Numbered from the stretch's first letter, positions 34,099 to 46,297 are shown. The stretch is DNA of 64,000 nucleotides from Verrucomicrobia bacterium IMCC26134 (GCA_000972765.1 CP011265.1:2155501-2219500), one strand, 5' to 3'. Numbers and translations: made by a program. The notes: generated by a model from the letters alone, not told the origin.

Positions 34099-35598
34099 TC
34101 AGCGGTAGTCTGGCAAGTAAGCCTTCTCAGCGTCGAAGAGTTCCAGCGTCATCGCGCGAATCTGCGACGGTGTGCAGACTGCCGCGCAAAGCGGATCGAG
34201 CATCAGGGCATGGATCGCCGCTTCCTTGCTGCGCTCGATCGCGGACTGCGCGCCGAGGTCGAACATGCCGAGGTTGGTCGCGCACAGGTTCGCCATCTGC
34301 CGAGGCAAGGCGCCGTAACGCGTGGGATGCACGCCATTGCCATCGATCATACAGGCCACCTCCACGCAGGCGTCGGCGGGCAGGTTGGTGATGACCTGCC
34401 CGGCGCCGCCGCGGTTGTTCATCACGTTGCCGTGAATGCGGAAGAGCACGTCCTTCTCACGCGCCTCGATGATCCACGAGGCATATTCCCAGGAACGCTC
34501 CCAATCGATGGACTCGGCGCCCTTGAGCATGGCGCTTCGCGAGGCGTCGACCTGCTTGCGCCACTCCGGCCAGTTGGTCGCGTAGAACCGCGTGCCGCCG
34601 TCGTAGCCCTGCCGCAGCAAGGCGCGGCCGGCCTCGCTCTTGCGGTAGTAGGGCAGATACTCGGACAGGTGGCCCGAACTCTCGGTGATGAAAGCGCCGA
34701 AATTCACGCACATGTCTTTGCGCACGAGGTCGGTTTGCGTGTAAGTGCGCGGCTGCGACTTCCCCCAGTCCTTCACATCGGCGCTGTCGTAGGACGTGAT
34801 ACCTGCGAAGCGCTCGGCCTCGGCATCCGCCAGATCGACGGCGAACTTTTTAAACAGGCGGTCGGCGTAGAGGTTGACGCCCTTATGCTCCAGCGTGGTG
34901 AACCAGGCGAGGTGGTTGATGCCGGCGCACTCCCAATCCATCTCCGCGTAGGGCACCCCCGCATAGTTGGCCAGCAGATGGCTCGTGCCCTGCACGCTGT
35001 GGCAGAGACCGACGACCTGCATCGAGGAAACCCGGCCGGCGGCGGTGCACATCATCGCCATCGGGTTGGTGTAGTTGAGCACGAGGGCCTGCGGGCAAAG
35101 CCGCTCGCAGTCCCGCAGCACGGCGAGAAACACCGGGATGGTGCGGAGCGATTTGAACAAGCCGCCCGGGCCGATGGTGTCTCCGATGCACTGGTCGATC
35201 CCGTAGCTGAGCGGGATGTCGTTGTCGTGCCGCACGCACTCAACACCGCTGACCTCAATGCAGTTCACGACGTAGTCGCTGCCCTTGAGAACCTGGGTGC
35301 GGTCCGGCGAGGCGACCACCTTCCACTTCTTTTCCTGGCCTAGTTTCGCGATGAGCTTGGTGATGAGCTGGCGCATCGTCCTTAGTCGGCCGAGGTCGAT
35401 ATCGACCAGCGCGATCACGCCGCCCTGGTTGCCGGGGATGCGCAGCACATCGTTGACCAGACGCGGCGTGAAGCCGGAGCCGGCGCCCAGCATGGTAATC
35501 CGGATCGGGCGCTGCACGGTGCCGGCGAGGCCTTGCGCGGCGGAGTCCTGCGTGTGGGCGGCATGGCCGGAGAGTTTTGATTTTTTGGGCGTGGTCAT
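34099..35598 (-). CDS. GH4 family glycosidase (alpha-galactosidase/galacturonidase-like)
   Basis: GH4 enzymes cleave glycosides by an NAD-dependent redox/elimination route with a divalent metal. From the ATG at 35598 the protein has 499 residues. RITMLGAGSGFTPRLVNDV is the NAD-binding region; VLNYTNPMAMM and GLCHSVQGTSHLLANY give the Cys and His that bind the metal; GINHLAWF follows. The HSVQGT form is seen in alpha-galactosidases and alpha-galacturonidases rather than 6-phospho-glucosidases. The AraC-type gene (frameshifted) is divergent and 91 bases away, and may have controlled it. Substrate is likely a pectin- or galactan-derived sugar. Confidence 0.82.
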   Translation of the reverse strand: MTTPKKSKLSGHAAHTQDSAAQGLAGTVQRPIRITMLGAGSGFTPRLVNDVLRIPGNQGGVIALVDIDLGRLRTMRQLITKLIAKLGQEKKWKVVASPDRTQVLKGSDYVVNCIEVSGVECVRHDNDIPLSYGIDQCIGDTIGPGGLFKSLRTIPVFLAVLRDCERLCPQALVLNYTNPMAMMCTAAGRVSSMQVVGLCHSVQGTSHLLANYAGVPYAEMDWECAGINHLAWFTTLEHKGVNLYADRLFKKFAVDLADAEAERFAGITSYDSADVKDWGKSQPRTYTQTDLVRKDMCVNFGAFITESSGHLSEYLPYYRKSEAGRALLRQGYDGGTRFYATNWPEWRKQVDASRSAMLKGAESIDWERSWEYASWIIEAREKDVLFRIHGNVMNNRGGAGQVITNLPADACVEVACMIDGNGVHPTRYGALPRQMANLCATNLGMFDLGAQSAIERSKEAAIHALMLDPLCAAVCTPSQIRAMTLELFDAEKAYLPDYR

Positions 35599-35689
35599 GG
35601 TAAGAAGCGCGTCGATCAAGTCCCCGCGTTGAAGAAACGCAAAAGAGCCAAAGCTTGATGCGAACTACGCATTTTGTGATGTTAGCCAA

Positions 35690-36491
35690 ATGGCCGTCAC
35701 CCTGCCCGACCCCTTCTCCACCGTCACGGGCCTGCAGGAGGAAACACGCACCCACGCCGGTTATTTTTGGGACAACCGCCACCGCGACCGGCCCGATGAA
35801 GCAGTGGTGCAGCAGACCCTTTTCGGTGCGGGCTTTTTCGAGGACGCCACCGGACGCGCGGCGGTGCCCGAAGGGCACGCGATGTTGTTCACCCACGCCG
35901 AAGCCTCGTCCTACGGCTATCCACCGGGAGTGACCGAGCCCTATCGCCTGCGCTACGTATCTTTTCGACTCGCCGGTCTGCGCGGCTGGTTTGAACGCCT
36001 GCGGGGAGAGTTCGGCGCGGTGGTGCGCATGCCGGTCGACGGCGAAGCGGCGGCGGTGTTGCAAGAGATCGGCCGGCGATTCAACGCGCGAACGTTTCGC
36101 GACCGTTTTCAAGAGACGGAGTTGCTGCACCAGTTGCTCGTCGCGCTCTACCGCGAGCAGGTGGCGGCGAGCCGGAGCCTCGACCCGATCGAATACGGCC
36201 ACCACTACCTGCGGGATCATTTCCGTTCGCCGGTGAACCTGAAAGGAGTGGCCGCGCGCAGCGGAGTCAGCCGGGAGCATTTCATACGCGAGTTTGGCCG
36301 CCGCTACGGCGAACCGCCGGGCGAGCTGTTGCGCCGCTTGCGCTTGGAGCACGCCCACCGCATGCTACGCGCCACGCAGTTGCCGGTGCAGGACGTGGCC
36401 CTCGCGTGCGGCTTCGCCCGACGCCAACAGCTTCTGCCGCGCCTACCGCCGACGCTACGCCACCACCCCCGCCGCCTCGCGCAAAGCCTAA
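35690..36491 (+). pseudogene. AraC-family regulator with C-terminal frameshift
   Basis: The reading frame from 35690 gives a sugar-sensing N-terminal domain (residues about 20-150) and a first helix-turn-helix: LKGVAARSGVSREHFIREF. After LPVQDVALACGFA, at about 36411-36420, the frame becomes unrelated (RRQQLLPRLPP and so on) and would overrun into the erpA gene. The correct continuation is in another frame: SPDANSFCRAYRRRYAT then TPAASRKA, ending at 36491. Loss of five bases (CTTCG duplicated once) explains it. Without that loss the second AraC helix and its recognition sequence would be intact. It is either a pseudogene or an assembly error. It is divergent from the GH4 gene. Confidence 0.85.
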
Positions 36492-36578
36492 TCGCCCCCC
36501 GCCAGAGAAAGGCCCACTGGAGTGATCGCTTGGACAACAGATTGACAGGAAGCGCCGCGTGGCGACCTTACCGCACTG

Positions 36579-36896
36579 ATGATCACCCTCACCCCCAGAG
36601 CCGCGCTGCAGATCCGCGCCATGCAAAAGGAAAGCGCCTGCGAAGCTAAAATCCTGCGTGTCCTGGTGGAATCAGGCGGCTGCTCGGGCTTTCAATACGG
36701 GATGTCGTTCGACGAGATGAAGGCGGAGGATCAGCGCTTCGAAAGCGAAGGCGTGGCCGTGATCCTGGACCCGGCCAGCCTGGCTTATCTCAACGGTTCG
36801 AACATCGATTTTGACGATGGCTTGCAGGGCAAGGGCTTCGAAATCAAGAACCCCAACGCGCAGAGCACCTGCGGATGCGGCAAGTCCTTCAGCTAG
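36579..36896 (+). CDS. erpA: Iron-sulfur cluster insertion protein ErpA (HesB/IscA family)
   Basis: A-type carrier that delivers Fe-S clusters to apo-proteins. This 105-residue protein has ESGGCSGFQYGMSFD with the first cluster Cys, and NAQSTCGCGKSFS with the CGC pair near the C-terminus, so all three conserved Cys are present. The usual start is MITLTPRAALQIRAM. Size is typical. The preceding gene is the frameshifted AraC gene, whose mutant frame would overlap this one. Confidence 0.93.
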   Translation: MITLTPRAALQIRAMQKESACEAKILRVLVESGGCSGFQYGMSFDEMKAEDQRFESEGVAVILDPASLAYLNGSNIDFDDGLQGKGFEIKNPNAQSTCGCGKSFS

Positions 36897-36944
36897 GCGT
36901 AACAAGCGTGGTTAGTGTCCAAAGCCCACCGGAAGCCGGTCTGT

Positions 36945-37640
36945 TCAGGCCTGCCCGCTGTGCAGGGCGACGATGCCGCACGTCATGCGGACGACGTTTA
37001 CCTTCGTAAAGCCGGCGCGAGTGAGTTCGCCGCTCATTTCCTGATGGCCGGGGTAGGATTCGATGGAGGCGTTGAGATAATCATACGCTCCACGGTCGCC
37101 GGTGATCACCCCGGCAATGCGCGGAAGAATGCGCCGCAGGTAAAAGTAGTAGATAGGCCTGAACCACTTGTAAGGCTGGGAAAACTCCAGCACATGAACG
37201 TGCCCGCCGGGGCGGAGGGCGCGCCGCATTTCCGTCAAAGCGAGATGCCGGTCAGCCATATTGCGCAAACCAAAGGAGACCGTAACGGCGTCAAAAGTCC
37301 TATCCGCCACCGGCAACGCAAGCCCGTCGCCTTGCTTAAACACAATGCGGGCACCGGACGAATCCGCCGAGCGTTTCGCAATCGCCTCGTCGAGCATGGG
37401 TTGGCAAAAATCCATGCCGGTGATGTGGGACGCCGGCGGAAGAACCTTGGCCAGTGCGAAAGCCACATCGCCACTCCCGGTGGCCAGATCAAGCACGTCC
37501 CCGGGGGCGGATTGCTTCACCTTCCCGACAAGGCGACGCCGCCACCACAAATCGACTCCCCCGCTCAGCAACCGGTTGGCGGTATCATAACGGCCGGCAA
37601 TCCGGGCGAACATTGAATTTACGGCGTGGGGATCTGGCAT
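36945..37640 (-). CDS. ubiE: Demethylmenaquinone/ubiquinone methyltransferase UbiE (MenG)
   Basis: Methylates demethylmenaquinone in menaquinone synthesis. From the ATG at 37640 it has 231 residues. FARIAGRYDTANRLLSGGVD is the UbiE motif A region, VLDLATGSGDVAFALAK is SAM motif I, FDAVTVSFGLRNMADR is the family signature, and LRPGGHVHVLEFSQP is the final motif. An ATG at 37718 is too far upstream to fit. It is convergent with erpA, with a small hairpin ACCGG-AAG-CCGGT between them. Confidence 0.93.
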   Translation of the reverse strand: MPDPHAVNSMFARIAGRYDTANRLLSGGVDLWWRRRLVGKVKQSAPGDVLDLATGSGDVAFALAKVLPPASHITGMDFCQPMLDEAIAKRSADSSGARIVFKQGDGLALPVADRTFDAVTVSFGLRNMADRHLALTEMRRALRPGGHVHVLEFSQPYKWFRPIYYFYLRRILPRIAGVITGDRGAYDYLNASIESYPGHQEMSGELTRAGFTKVNVVRMTCGIVALHSGQA

Positions 37641-37945
37641 TTTGAAGTCGGTGGAACGAGTGGGGAAACAGGAAAGGGATAAACCATGCGACTCAACTTG
37701 GAATGCGCAATTACGCATACGTCAGCTTGGCATTCCCCCCTACTCTCGAAAAAGGGGGAAAAAGGCCTGCCGGCGAGTTATAGAAAAATAATAAGCGCTA
37801 CTTGTTGCCCCATAAGTAAATAATAATTATAAGTAGGTGTTTTCCACAAAACATATCACATGGAATTGACCTAATCATCCATAAGTAAGTAAGTTGAGAG
37901 AGATAAACCAACTTCCAGCCTAAACCTAACCCCCCAATAAACCAA
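37641..37945. other. AT-rich control region upstream of the HU/IHF gene
   Basis: A region of markedly lower GC than its surroundings, between the divergent ubiE and HU-like genes. It holds a direct repeat CCATAAGTAA at 37810-37819 and 37879-37888, and several TAAGTA sequences. A candidate promoter is at 37866-37895. A T-run or stem for termination was not seen. AT-rich leaders are common before DNA-binding protein genes. Confidence 0.6.
37866..37895 (+). promoter_or_regulatory. Candidate promoter of the HU/IHF gene
   Basis: TTGACC at 37866-37871, an 18-base spacer, then TAAGTT at 37890-37895. The -35 is strong (5 of 6); the -10 is weak and the spacer is one base longer than ideal. Position, 51 bases before the ATG at 37946, fits a normal leader. 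Confidence 0.35.
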
Positions 37946-38254
37946 ATGCCTGCCAACCTCACCAAAAGAGAGATCGTCCTCGAGATTTACGAAAAGACCG
38001 GCTTCCCCCAGAAGGAAATCGTCGGCACCGTTCAGATGACGCTAGACATCGTAATGCGCGCCTTGTCCGAAGGACGTAACGTAGAACTCCGCAATTTCGG
38101 CGTTCTTGAGGTGCAAAAGCGCAAGTCCCGTATCGGCCGCAATCCGAACAAGCCCGATGCCGAGGTCGTCATTCCCGAGCGTGCCGTGGTCAAGTTCAAG
38201 TCCGGCAAGATCCTCAAACAGATGCTGAAAAAGCTGGATATCAACCAGCTTTGA
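37946..38254 (+). CDS. HU/IHF-family DNA-binding protein
   Basis: A 102-residue nucleoid protein that bends and compacts DNA. LTKREIVLEIYEKTGFPQ and QKEIVGTVQMTLDIVMRAL form the helical base; VELRNFGVLEVQKRKSRIG leads to the beta-arm tip GRNPNK, and VKFKSGKILKQML ends it. The arm carries the proline-containing turn that intercalates in the minor groove. It could be HU or one IHF subunit; sequence alone does not decide. A good terminator follows. Confidence 0.92.
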   Translation: MPANLTKREIVLEIYEKTGFPQKEIVGTVQMTLDIVMRALSEGRNVELRNFGVLEVQKRKSRIGRNPNKPDAEVVIPERAVVKFKSGKILKQMLKKLDINQL

Positions 38255-38291
38255 GTCTGCTTCGCCGCTCGCTCACTGCGTGGCGGCTTTT

Positions 38292-38328
38292 AAAAAAACC
38301 GGCTGGCCTCTTGGCCGCCGGTTTTTTT
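38292..38328 (+). terminator. Rho-independent terminator after the HU/IHF gene
   Basis: AAAAAACCGG-C-TGGCC, loop TCTT, GGCC-G-CCGGTTTTTTT: a long stem with a T-run, about 40 bases after the stop codon. Confidence 0.9.
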
Positions 38329-38406
38329 GTTTTTTGGATGGCGGATTCGGGGGCAAAACCACCAGCGTAATCCTTTGTCCGAGATCAATCATCCACGTTA
38401 CACGCC

Positions 38407-39720
38407 ATGGCCCAGTTCCAATCCCTGCCCGGCTTCCGGGAATTTTATCCCGAAGCGTTTGCGCGCCGCAGTCACATCTTCCGCGGCTGGCGGCGGGCGG
38501 CCCATGCGTATGGTTTTTCCGAATACGACGCGCCGGTGCTCGAGCCCTTGGATCTTTATAAGCGCAAGTCTGGCGACGAGATAGAGGCCCAGCTGTTTGC
38601 CTTCACCGACAAGGGCGGCCGGGAAGTGGCCTTGCGCCCCGAGATGACGCCCACGGTCTGCCGCCTGGTCGGCGCCAAAGCCAACGCGCTCAAACGCCCC
38701 GTAAAGTGGTGCAGCATCGGCGAGTTCTATCGTTACGAGCGGGCTCAAAAAGGCCGCGAGCGGGCGTTTTTCCAATTTAACTGCGACATCTTCGGCGAGC
38801 CCGGACCGGAGGCGGAAATAGAGCTCATCGGCCTGCTGATCCAGTCGATCGCCGGCTTTGGACTGGGGCCGGAGGATTTTTATGTGCGGCTGAGCGACCG
38901 CACGCTGTGGATCCACTACCTCGCATCGCTTGGGCTGGATGCCGAGCAGACCAAGTCAATCCTCGGAGCGGTTGATAAATACGAAAAAAGCGGCGATGGC
39001 GCGTTTGCGGATTACACCAAGACTCACGGCGAACTGCAGGGAGACGTAAAGGCCAAGGTGCTCTCCTTCCTCGGGATCAAGAGCCTGGCCGCGCTCGAAG
39101 CCGTTTTGTCGCCGCTGGGCGGAGAAGCTTTGACCGCGCGTTTGGCGGACTGGCGCAAACTGCTGGCCGGCCTGAGTGCGATGGGGTTGGCGGAGTTTGT
39201 GGAGGTTGATTTCGGGGTGGTGCGCGGACTGGCGTATTACACCGGCTTCGTATTCGAAGCCTTTGATCGCAAAGGTGAACTGCGCGCCATCGCCGGGGGC
39301 GGACGCTATGACGATCTGGTGGCCAAGCTGGGCGGCCCCGATTTCCCCGCCGTCGGGTTCGCAATCGGCGATGTCACCATGGGGCTTTTACTCGAGCAGC
39401 GAGGTCTGATGCCCGCCTTCGGGCCTACGGCCGACGTCTATATGGTGATCGGCGGCGAAGCGGAACGAGCCGCTGCGTTTGCCGACATCCGTGCGCTGCG
39501 CGCCGGCGGTTACCGCGTTGAGTATCCCCTGAAGGATCTGGCCTTTGGCAAACAGTTCAAGGCCGCCGCCGAGTCGGGTGCAAAACTCGCCCTTATCTAC
39601 GGCGGGGATGAACTCGCGCGCGGCATGGTCAAGATACGCGACCTCACGGATCGCAGCGAACACGAGGTGCCGCGCGAGAAAGTGGCCGAGGCGGTGCGCG
39701 ATTGCTTTGCCGGCGCGTAA
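38407..39720 (+). CDS. hisS: Histidyl-tRNA synthetase
   Basis: Charges tRNA-His. This 437-residue class II enzyme starts MAQFQSLPGFREFYPEAFAR. Motif 2 region shows LRPEMTPTVCRLV, YRYERAQKGRERAFFQF then FNCDIFGEPG. GGGRYDDLVAKLGGPDFP carries the conserved Gly-rich histidine A motif, with VGFAIGDVTMGLLL next, and the C-terminal anticodon domain runs from PTADVYMVIGGEAERAA. Length is usual. About 80 bases from the HU terminator, so it likely has its own promoter. Confidence 0.95.
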   Translation: MAQFQSLPGFREFYPEAFARRSHIFRGWRRAAHAYGFSEYDAPVLEPLDLYKRKSGDEIEAQLFAFTDKGGREVALRPEMTPTVCRLVGAKANALKRPVKWCSIGEFYRYERAQKGRERAFFQFNCDIFGEPGPEAEIELIGLLIQSIAGFGLGPEDFYVRLSDRTLWIHYLASLGLDAEQTKSILGAVDKYEKSGDGAFADYTKTHGELQGDVKAKVLSFLGIKSLAALEAVLSPLGGEALTARLADWRKLLAGLSAMGLAEFVEVDFGVVRGLAYYTGFVFEAFDRKGELRAIAGGGRYDDLVAKLGGPDFPAVGFAIGDVTMGLLLEQRGLMPAFGPTADVYMVIGGEAERAAAFADIRALRAGGYRVEYPLKDLAFGKQFKAAAESGAKLALIYGGDELARGMVKIRDLTDRSEHEVPREKVAEAVRDCFAGA

Positions 39721-39963
39721 CCAAGGGTTTGCAACGGCCGCTCCCCGATCTGGTCGCCGGGTGAGTTTACCCTTGCGGAAGTGGGGCGTTTTGGGCGATT
39801 CTGACCATTCGCGACATTTTCTTTGGTCCGGCCGGTGTCGTCGCGGCGCTCCCATCGGCCTTTAAAAGTCAGTCAACCATCAACCCGCGGTCCGCAAGGA
39901 TCGTTCAAGGGCGGGTGACGTTTTCGGAGCGGAATGACACCATGCCCCTAGTCCCACACGCAC

Positions 39964-41634
<1,671 letters not shown>

Positions 41635-41670
41635 GCTCCCGCCTTAACCGGCCCGCCCTTCGCGTTTCTG

Positions 41671-41706
41671 AGCGCCCGTCCTCGCAAGAGGGCGGGCGCT
41701 TTTTTG
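41671..41706 (+). terminator. Rho-independent terminator after rpsA
   Basis: AGCGCCCGTCCTC pairs with GAGGGCGGGCGCT (one T-G wobble) around the tetraloop GCAA, followed by a T-run. A very stable stem, 37 bases after the rpsA stop codon. Confidence 0.92.
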
Positions 41707-41876
41707 TGGGCACGACTTGCGGCCGGTATTCCGCGTCGACTATCCGGATGCGGAAACGGGCTGAGGTGCTTGAAACAACTCGTGGCTTCCGCTCTGTGCA
41801 TCCCTTGCGAATCCATACACAAATAATTGCATGGCCTTGATCTTAACTTCGGCACGCCATTAGCTTCTATCCCTGT

Positions 41877-44800
41877 ATGAATCCAGTAGCTGCCGACTCC
41901 TTCACTGCATCGCCTGCCTCCATCGCCGCCAAGCTCCTGCCTGCTGTCGCTGATCCGAGAGACCCCCGACTTCTCACTTATCTGAATCTCAAGCTACGAG
42001 AAATCGGACAGCCTGGAGTCACGCTCCCCGCCGCCGCCGCCGGCACTGATGTCGCTGGTCTCGCCGATCTCGTTGACCACTTTCTCTCCATCGGACGCGA
42101 AAAAGACCGTCTGCTCACCAAGCACCTTTGTCCCGTCGACCAGCGCATCCAGAACTATCTCTATTCCGCCTTGGAGGAGCATGCCGAGGTGCCGCGCATG
42201 CCCACTGCCACCTTGGTTCTGGATCGTCCGGGACTGGCCCGCGCCCTCTCGCTGCCCCCATCGGCCGACGAGCATAAAAGCTCTATTCTCACCTCCACCC
42301 GCCTACACAACGGCATCCTGCACAACCCCAAGTCCGACCGTCGCACCACCCAGGGGATTTTTCACGTCGCCGAGGGCGGATTACCCATTCCCGATGATAA
42401 GAAGGCCGTGCCGGCCGCGGTTTTTGCACGTCTCCTCATTAGCGCCCTGAATCCGCCCGACGAGCTCCTCGCCCTGCCCTACACCGCTGCCGAGGAGAAA
42501 CCAGCGCACACCTTTGTCTCGCTTTACCTCCGGCCCGTGGTGGTGCCAGCGGTCCCCGGTTACTCTCCGGCGCGCAGCATGGAGACTCGTTTCTTCATCC
42601 CCGGAGCCTTGGTAGCCAACCTCGACTTCGTCGAAAACATCTTCGGCAACGCCGGCGACCCCGCGCTGCCCGCCCTAGATGCCGCCCTCGATCCCGAGGA
42701 ATGGACCGGCCACACCGGGTGCATCGTGCTCGCCCCGCATCTAAACGGCATCACCAAGAAATCCCTCGGCCTGCCCACCTGGGCAGAGGCGACCGAGCGC
42801 CAGCGCCGGGACGGCATGTGCTGGAAGGACGAGAACGAAGCCTACAACGACGGCGTGGCGTTCAAGATCACCTGTCGTGATGCCTCGGGCATCGTTATCA
42901 CGGTCATATCCGACAACTACTTCGGCTACTGCAAAAAAGAGGTCAAAACCCAGATTTCTTTTTCCGCCAATCTACTCGGTAACGCCGAGGAAGAGCACGC
43001 CGGCGGCGCCCTCGCCTTCCCGAGCTACGATCTCGGCGAGGAATTCCAGCTTTCCGCCCTCGCCCCCGTAGTCGACCACGCCTTCGAAGACGCGGTCAGC
43101 CTGCTGGGCCAGCGCGCCGTTCTACAGGCCGGCGGATGGGCGCGAGATAGTGAGTATCCAAATATTTGCTACGTTCCAGCGGATTCCCGTTTTGATCTCC
43201 GCACCCAGCGCATCGTCTGGGGACCGGCTAACTCTCCCTCGCACTCCATCAAGCTCCTTCCTTCCGTAACCTACATTCTACCTTCAGGTTACAAGGTTGA
43301 AATGGTTCGCTCCGAGGCAGGGGGGCGATGGCGTTTGCGCGGCACCACCGCCGAAGGCCTGCTGTGCCACAAACCCTGCACCGTTTCCGGCGGAGGAAAA
43401 TCGGAGATATCAAAATCCATCGCCGACGCCACTTTTTCCGGTCCGGTTTTCGTGTCCGACGCCGCCCGTGATCTCGAGCTGGTGGATGCCCTCCTGGCTC
43501 GTAACTATAACAACCGCTACCGCAACCCGGCGGCCAACAAACCCACCGGTCAGAGCCGCCCCATACTTTCTGCGGACCGCTCGTTGGGATCCGTGGTCAA
43601 ACTTCTCTCCCGCAGCCCCGATTATACCGACGAATACAATGCCTGGCTGGGCTCGATCCCGCGCTACTTGCGCGACTTGGTCCTGCTCGTCAAACGACTC
43701 CACCGTCCCGAGTGGGGCTCGGACTGGCGTCGTCATTTTTCAGTGGATACGATCAACGGCCGGCCGGGCAACGAGCTCAAATACCACGGTCTGCGCACGT
43801 CGACCCAGTTCCTCCGCATCGGCTACACCCCCGAGGGTGGCTGGCGCACCTTCTCCCTGCGCACCGATTTCATGCCCGCGGTGAAAATCCAGGCCGAGGA
43901 CGACATCACCGCATCCGCCGTCGCCCCGGCCCGCCTGGTCCGGGGCCTGCCCGCCGCCGAGCGCACCGAAGCCTCGGTGAAACTCGTCCACAACTGCGAG
44001 ACCCGTCTCTTTCAGAGGCCTGACGACGCCATCGTGCGCGGCTATGACAAACACGCCGAACGCGATTTCGCCGGCTCCGGCAGTTTCTTCTCCAACTACG
44101 AACCCCTCTCCGCCGCCGCCGCCGCCGAGATCATCGACGACGCCCTTGGTTTTGACGCCTACACCGAACCGGTTAAAAACCTCTTCCGTGACTTTACGGC
44201 CAATCCCCGGGCCGCGTTCATGGTCACGCCCTCCCATCCCCGTATCGTTGATGGCAAGCCCACCAAAAACCCCCGCTACCTGCAGGTTCGCCCGGATCTT
44301 CTGGATCCTCGCGCGACCACCCTCGCGCAGATCGGGGCCCGTCTCTATCGCCGCATCCCCTCGAACCTTCCGGTCACTTTCCCCGTGGGCGCAGTCCTTA
44401 TGGGACGTCGCCAGAATCCGCCGGAAAAGGGAGTTCGCGCCCTCTGTGTGTTCAGTCCGATTCATTACCAGGAGCTGCCCGAGGCCTTCATGGATCTTAT
44501 CGCCAGCCTCACCGGCAAATCCCCGTCCACCACCGGTGCCGGTTCCGAAGGCGCGCTGACCAAGGGGCCGTTCAACGCGCTGCCTCCGATTTATGACCTC
44601 AACGCGGCGCTGGTATCGTTTCTTCTGACCGACTTGCCCGCCTTCTCCACCGCCGCCGGTTGGGTGGGCCCGAAGCTTCGCGTAGATCACGACGTATCCC
44701 TGCTCGTTCCCGAGCTCTGGTGCCGCATGTCGCGGGCTGAGCGCGACCCGAAATATCTGATCGCCAATGGTTATCTTGAGCGTTGCACAGATTGGGTGCA

Positions 44801-45404
44801 CGACGGCAAGGCCGTGCTCGCGTCCCGTCTCGGCTGGCGCATCACCGAGCGTTTTGTCCAAACCTTTTTCGGCCGCGTGCTGAGCAATCCATCGACAGTG
44901 TTTGACGAAGATCTGCTCCGGCCCGAGCTCCAGGGTGCCGACGTTTTTGCCGATGGCATGGACAACATTGTCGCCGCCATGAAGTCAGCCGCTGATAATT
45001 ACTTTGCCGACGGCTCGATCGAACAAGCCTGTCCTCCCTTGCAAGCCTTGCTCCATATCATGCGTGATGGCACGTGGCAGGGACACGGCACCGAGGCACC
45101 GGAATTCCGCCGGCTCTTCGACCGCGCCGAGATGCTCAAGAGCGACTGGTATCTGGCCCGCCTGGAGGCCAAACGCCAGATCGACGCCGCCACCTGGGAA
45201 GCGCACGCGCGCTATTTGGAGAAGTTCCTTCGCCGAGCCAACTACGCCGACATCGCACTGCAGCTCGATATCAAGGGGCGGCTTGAACGTGTCGCCGGCA
45301 ACGCCCGCGCGGCCAGGCTTCCCACCTACACCCAGCAACTCGTCGGCACGCTGGGCGGCGAACCGGCGGTCGCCCCTGCAATCGTCCGTGCGCAAAAGGC
45401 CTGA
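41877..45404 (+). CDS. Very large protein, candidate PPi-type phosphoenolpyruvate carboxykinase
   Basis: A 1175-residue soluble protein with no signal peptide or membrane helices. My proposal, from memory of that family, is a PPi-dependent PEPCK, which makes oxaloacetate and PPi from PEP, CO2 and phosphate; known members run about 1100-1200 residues. Visible supports are a P-loop-like [15 protein letters not shown] near residue 500, a Lys-rich [18 protein letters not shown] near 345-360 and [19 protein letters not shown] near 370, the His of which could be a metal ligand. I cannot confirm the fold. Starts [19 protein letters not shown]. The gene stands alone, 170 bases after the rpsA terminator; the alternative is an uncharacterised large family. 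Confidence 0.5.
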   Translation: MNPVAADSFTASPASIAAKLLPAVADPRDPRLLTYLNLKLREIGQPGVTLPAAAAGTDVAGLADLVDHFLSIGREKDRLLTKHLCPVDQRIQNYLYSALEEHAEVPRMPTATLVLDRPGLARALSLPPSADEHKSSILTSTRLHNGILHNPKSDRRTTQGIFHVAEGGLPIPDDKKAVPAAVFARLLISALNPPDELLALPYTAAEEKPAHTFVSLYLRPVVVPAVPGYSPARSMETRFFIPGALVANLDFVENIFGNAGDPALPALDAALDPEEWTGHTGCIVLAPHLNGITKKSLGLPTWAEATERQRRDGMCWKDENEAYNDGVAFKITCRDASGIVITVISDNYFGYCKKEVKTQISFSANLLGNAEEEHAGGALAFPSYDLGEEFQLSALAPVVDHAFEDAVSLLGQRAVLQAGGWARDSEYPNICYVPADSRFDLRTQRIVWGPANSPSHSIKLLPSVTYILPSGYKVEMVRSEAGGRWRLRGTTAEGLLCHKPCTVSGGGKSEISKSIADATFSGPVFVSDAARDLELVDALLARNYNNRYRNPAANKPTGQSRPILSADRSLGSVVKLLSRSPDYTDEYNAWLGSIPRYLRDLVLLVKRLHRPEWGSDWRRHFSVDTINGRPGNELKYHGLRTSTQFLRIGYTPEGGWRTFSLRTDFMPAVKIQAEDDITASAVAPARLVRGLPAAERTEASVKLVHNCETRLFQRPDDAIVRGYDKHAERDFAGSGSFFSNYEPLSAAAAAEIIDDALGFDAYTEPVKNLFRDFTANPRAAFMVTPSHPRIVDGKPTKNPRYLQVRPDLLDPRATTLAQIGARLYRRIPSNLPVTFPVGAVLMGRRQNPPEKGVRALCVFSPIHYQELPEAFMDLIASLTGKSPSTTGAGSEGALTKGPFNALPPIYDLNAALVSFLLTDLPAFSTAAGWVGPKLRVDHDVSLLVPELWCRMSRAERDPKYLIANGYLERCTDWVHDGKAVLASRLGWRITERFVQTFFGRVLSNPSTVFDEDLLRPELQGADVFADGMDNIVAAMKSAADNYFADGSIEQACPPLQALLHIMRDGTWQGHGTEAPEFRRLFDRAEMLKSDWYLARLEAKRQIDAATWEAHARYLEKFLRRANYADIALQLDIKGRLERVAGNARAARLPTYTQQLVGTLGGEPAVAPAIVRAQKA

Positions 45405-45562
45405 GTCGCTCTCCGGTTAGGCTTCGCACGCTCCCTACCCGCGTCACCTCTGTGTGGCCGGGTGGGTTTAAGGGTGCACTGAGTGAAACCCGCCTAAATC
45501 CTTTGGAGCGCAGTGCTCTGCGGCTTGACCATTTTCACCCGCACGCGTTTTGTCTCCGCACC

Positions 45563-46297
45563 ATGCAAAACAGCCAGGTCAGCGCCGCCGTTAAATACAA
45601 ACGCATCGTTCTAAAGCTGAGCGGTGAGGTGCTTCGCGGTCAGTCGAATGATCCGATCGATTCCGGAGTTCTCGAGCGCATGTGCTCACAGGTTAAGGAA
45701 ATCCACGAGATGGGCGTCGAGGTCTGTGTAGTTATTGGTGGGGGTAATATTTTCCGCGGACTTCAAGGGGAGAAACGCGGAGTCGACCGCACCACTGGCG
45801 ACTACATGGGCATGCTAGCCACCGTCATCAACGCCCTCGCCATCATGGACGGCCTAGAAAAAATGGGCGTCTCCACCCGGGTGCAGTCCGCCATTCCCAT
45901 GAACCAGGTGGCCGAGCCGTTCATCCTGCGGCGCGCTATCCGGCATCTCGAAAAGGGCCGTGTCGTCATCTTCGCCGCCGGCACCGGCAATCCGTATTTC
46001 TCGACCGATACCACCGCCGCACTCCGCGCATCGGAAATCGGCGCCCAGGTCATCATGAAGGCCACCAAGGTGGACGGGATCTACGACAAAGATCCGAAAA
46101 AGTTCCCCGACGCCGTCAAATACGAATCACTGACCTTCATCGACTGCCTGCGGCAGCGTCTCAACGTCATGGATTCCACCGCGTTCTCGCTCTGTCTCGA
46201 TAATAACGTGCCCATCCTCGTTTTCGATCTCAACGATCCTCACGCCATCCGCAAAGCCGCCCTCGGCGAGAAGATTGGCACTCTCGTCCACGGCTGA
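45563..46297 (+). CDS. pyrH: UMP kinase
   Basis: Phosphorylates UMP to UDP and is regulated by UTP/GTP. From the ATG at 45563 ([18 protein letters not shown]) it has 244 residues. [72 protein letters not shown] and [15 protein letters not shown] are all UMP-kinase signatures of the amino-acid kinase fold. A start at 45452 would add 37 residues. It is followed by frr, the usual order pyrH-frr. Confidence 0.95.
   Translation: MQNSQVSAAVKYKRIVLKLSGEVLRGQSNDPIDSGVLERMCSQVKEIHEMGVEVCVVIGGGNIFRGLQGEKRGVDRTTGDYMGMLATVINALAIMDGLEKMGVSTRVQSAIPMNQVAEPFILRRAIRHLEKGRVVIFAAGTGNPYFSTDTTAALRASEIGAQVIMKATKVDGIYDKDPKKFPDAVKYESLTFIDCLRQRLNVMDSTAFSLCLDNNVPILVFDLNDPHAIRKAALGEKIGTLVHG

Noticed and set aside
34210-35343. 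A 377-residue open frame antisense to the GH4 gene
   Set aside because: The GH4 frame on the minus strand has clear motifs; this one has none and is a codon-bias shadow.
43740-44861. A 373-residue open frame antisense to the PEPCK candidate
   Set aside because: Typical shadow of a high-GC gene; no family features.
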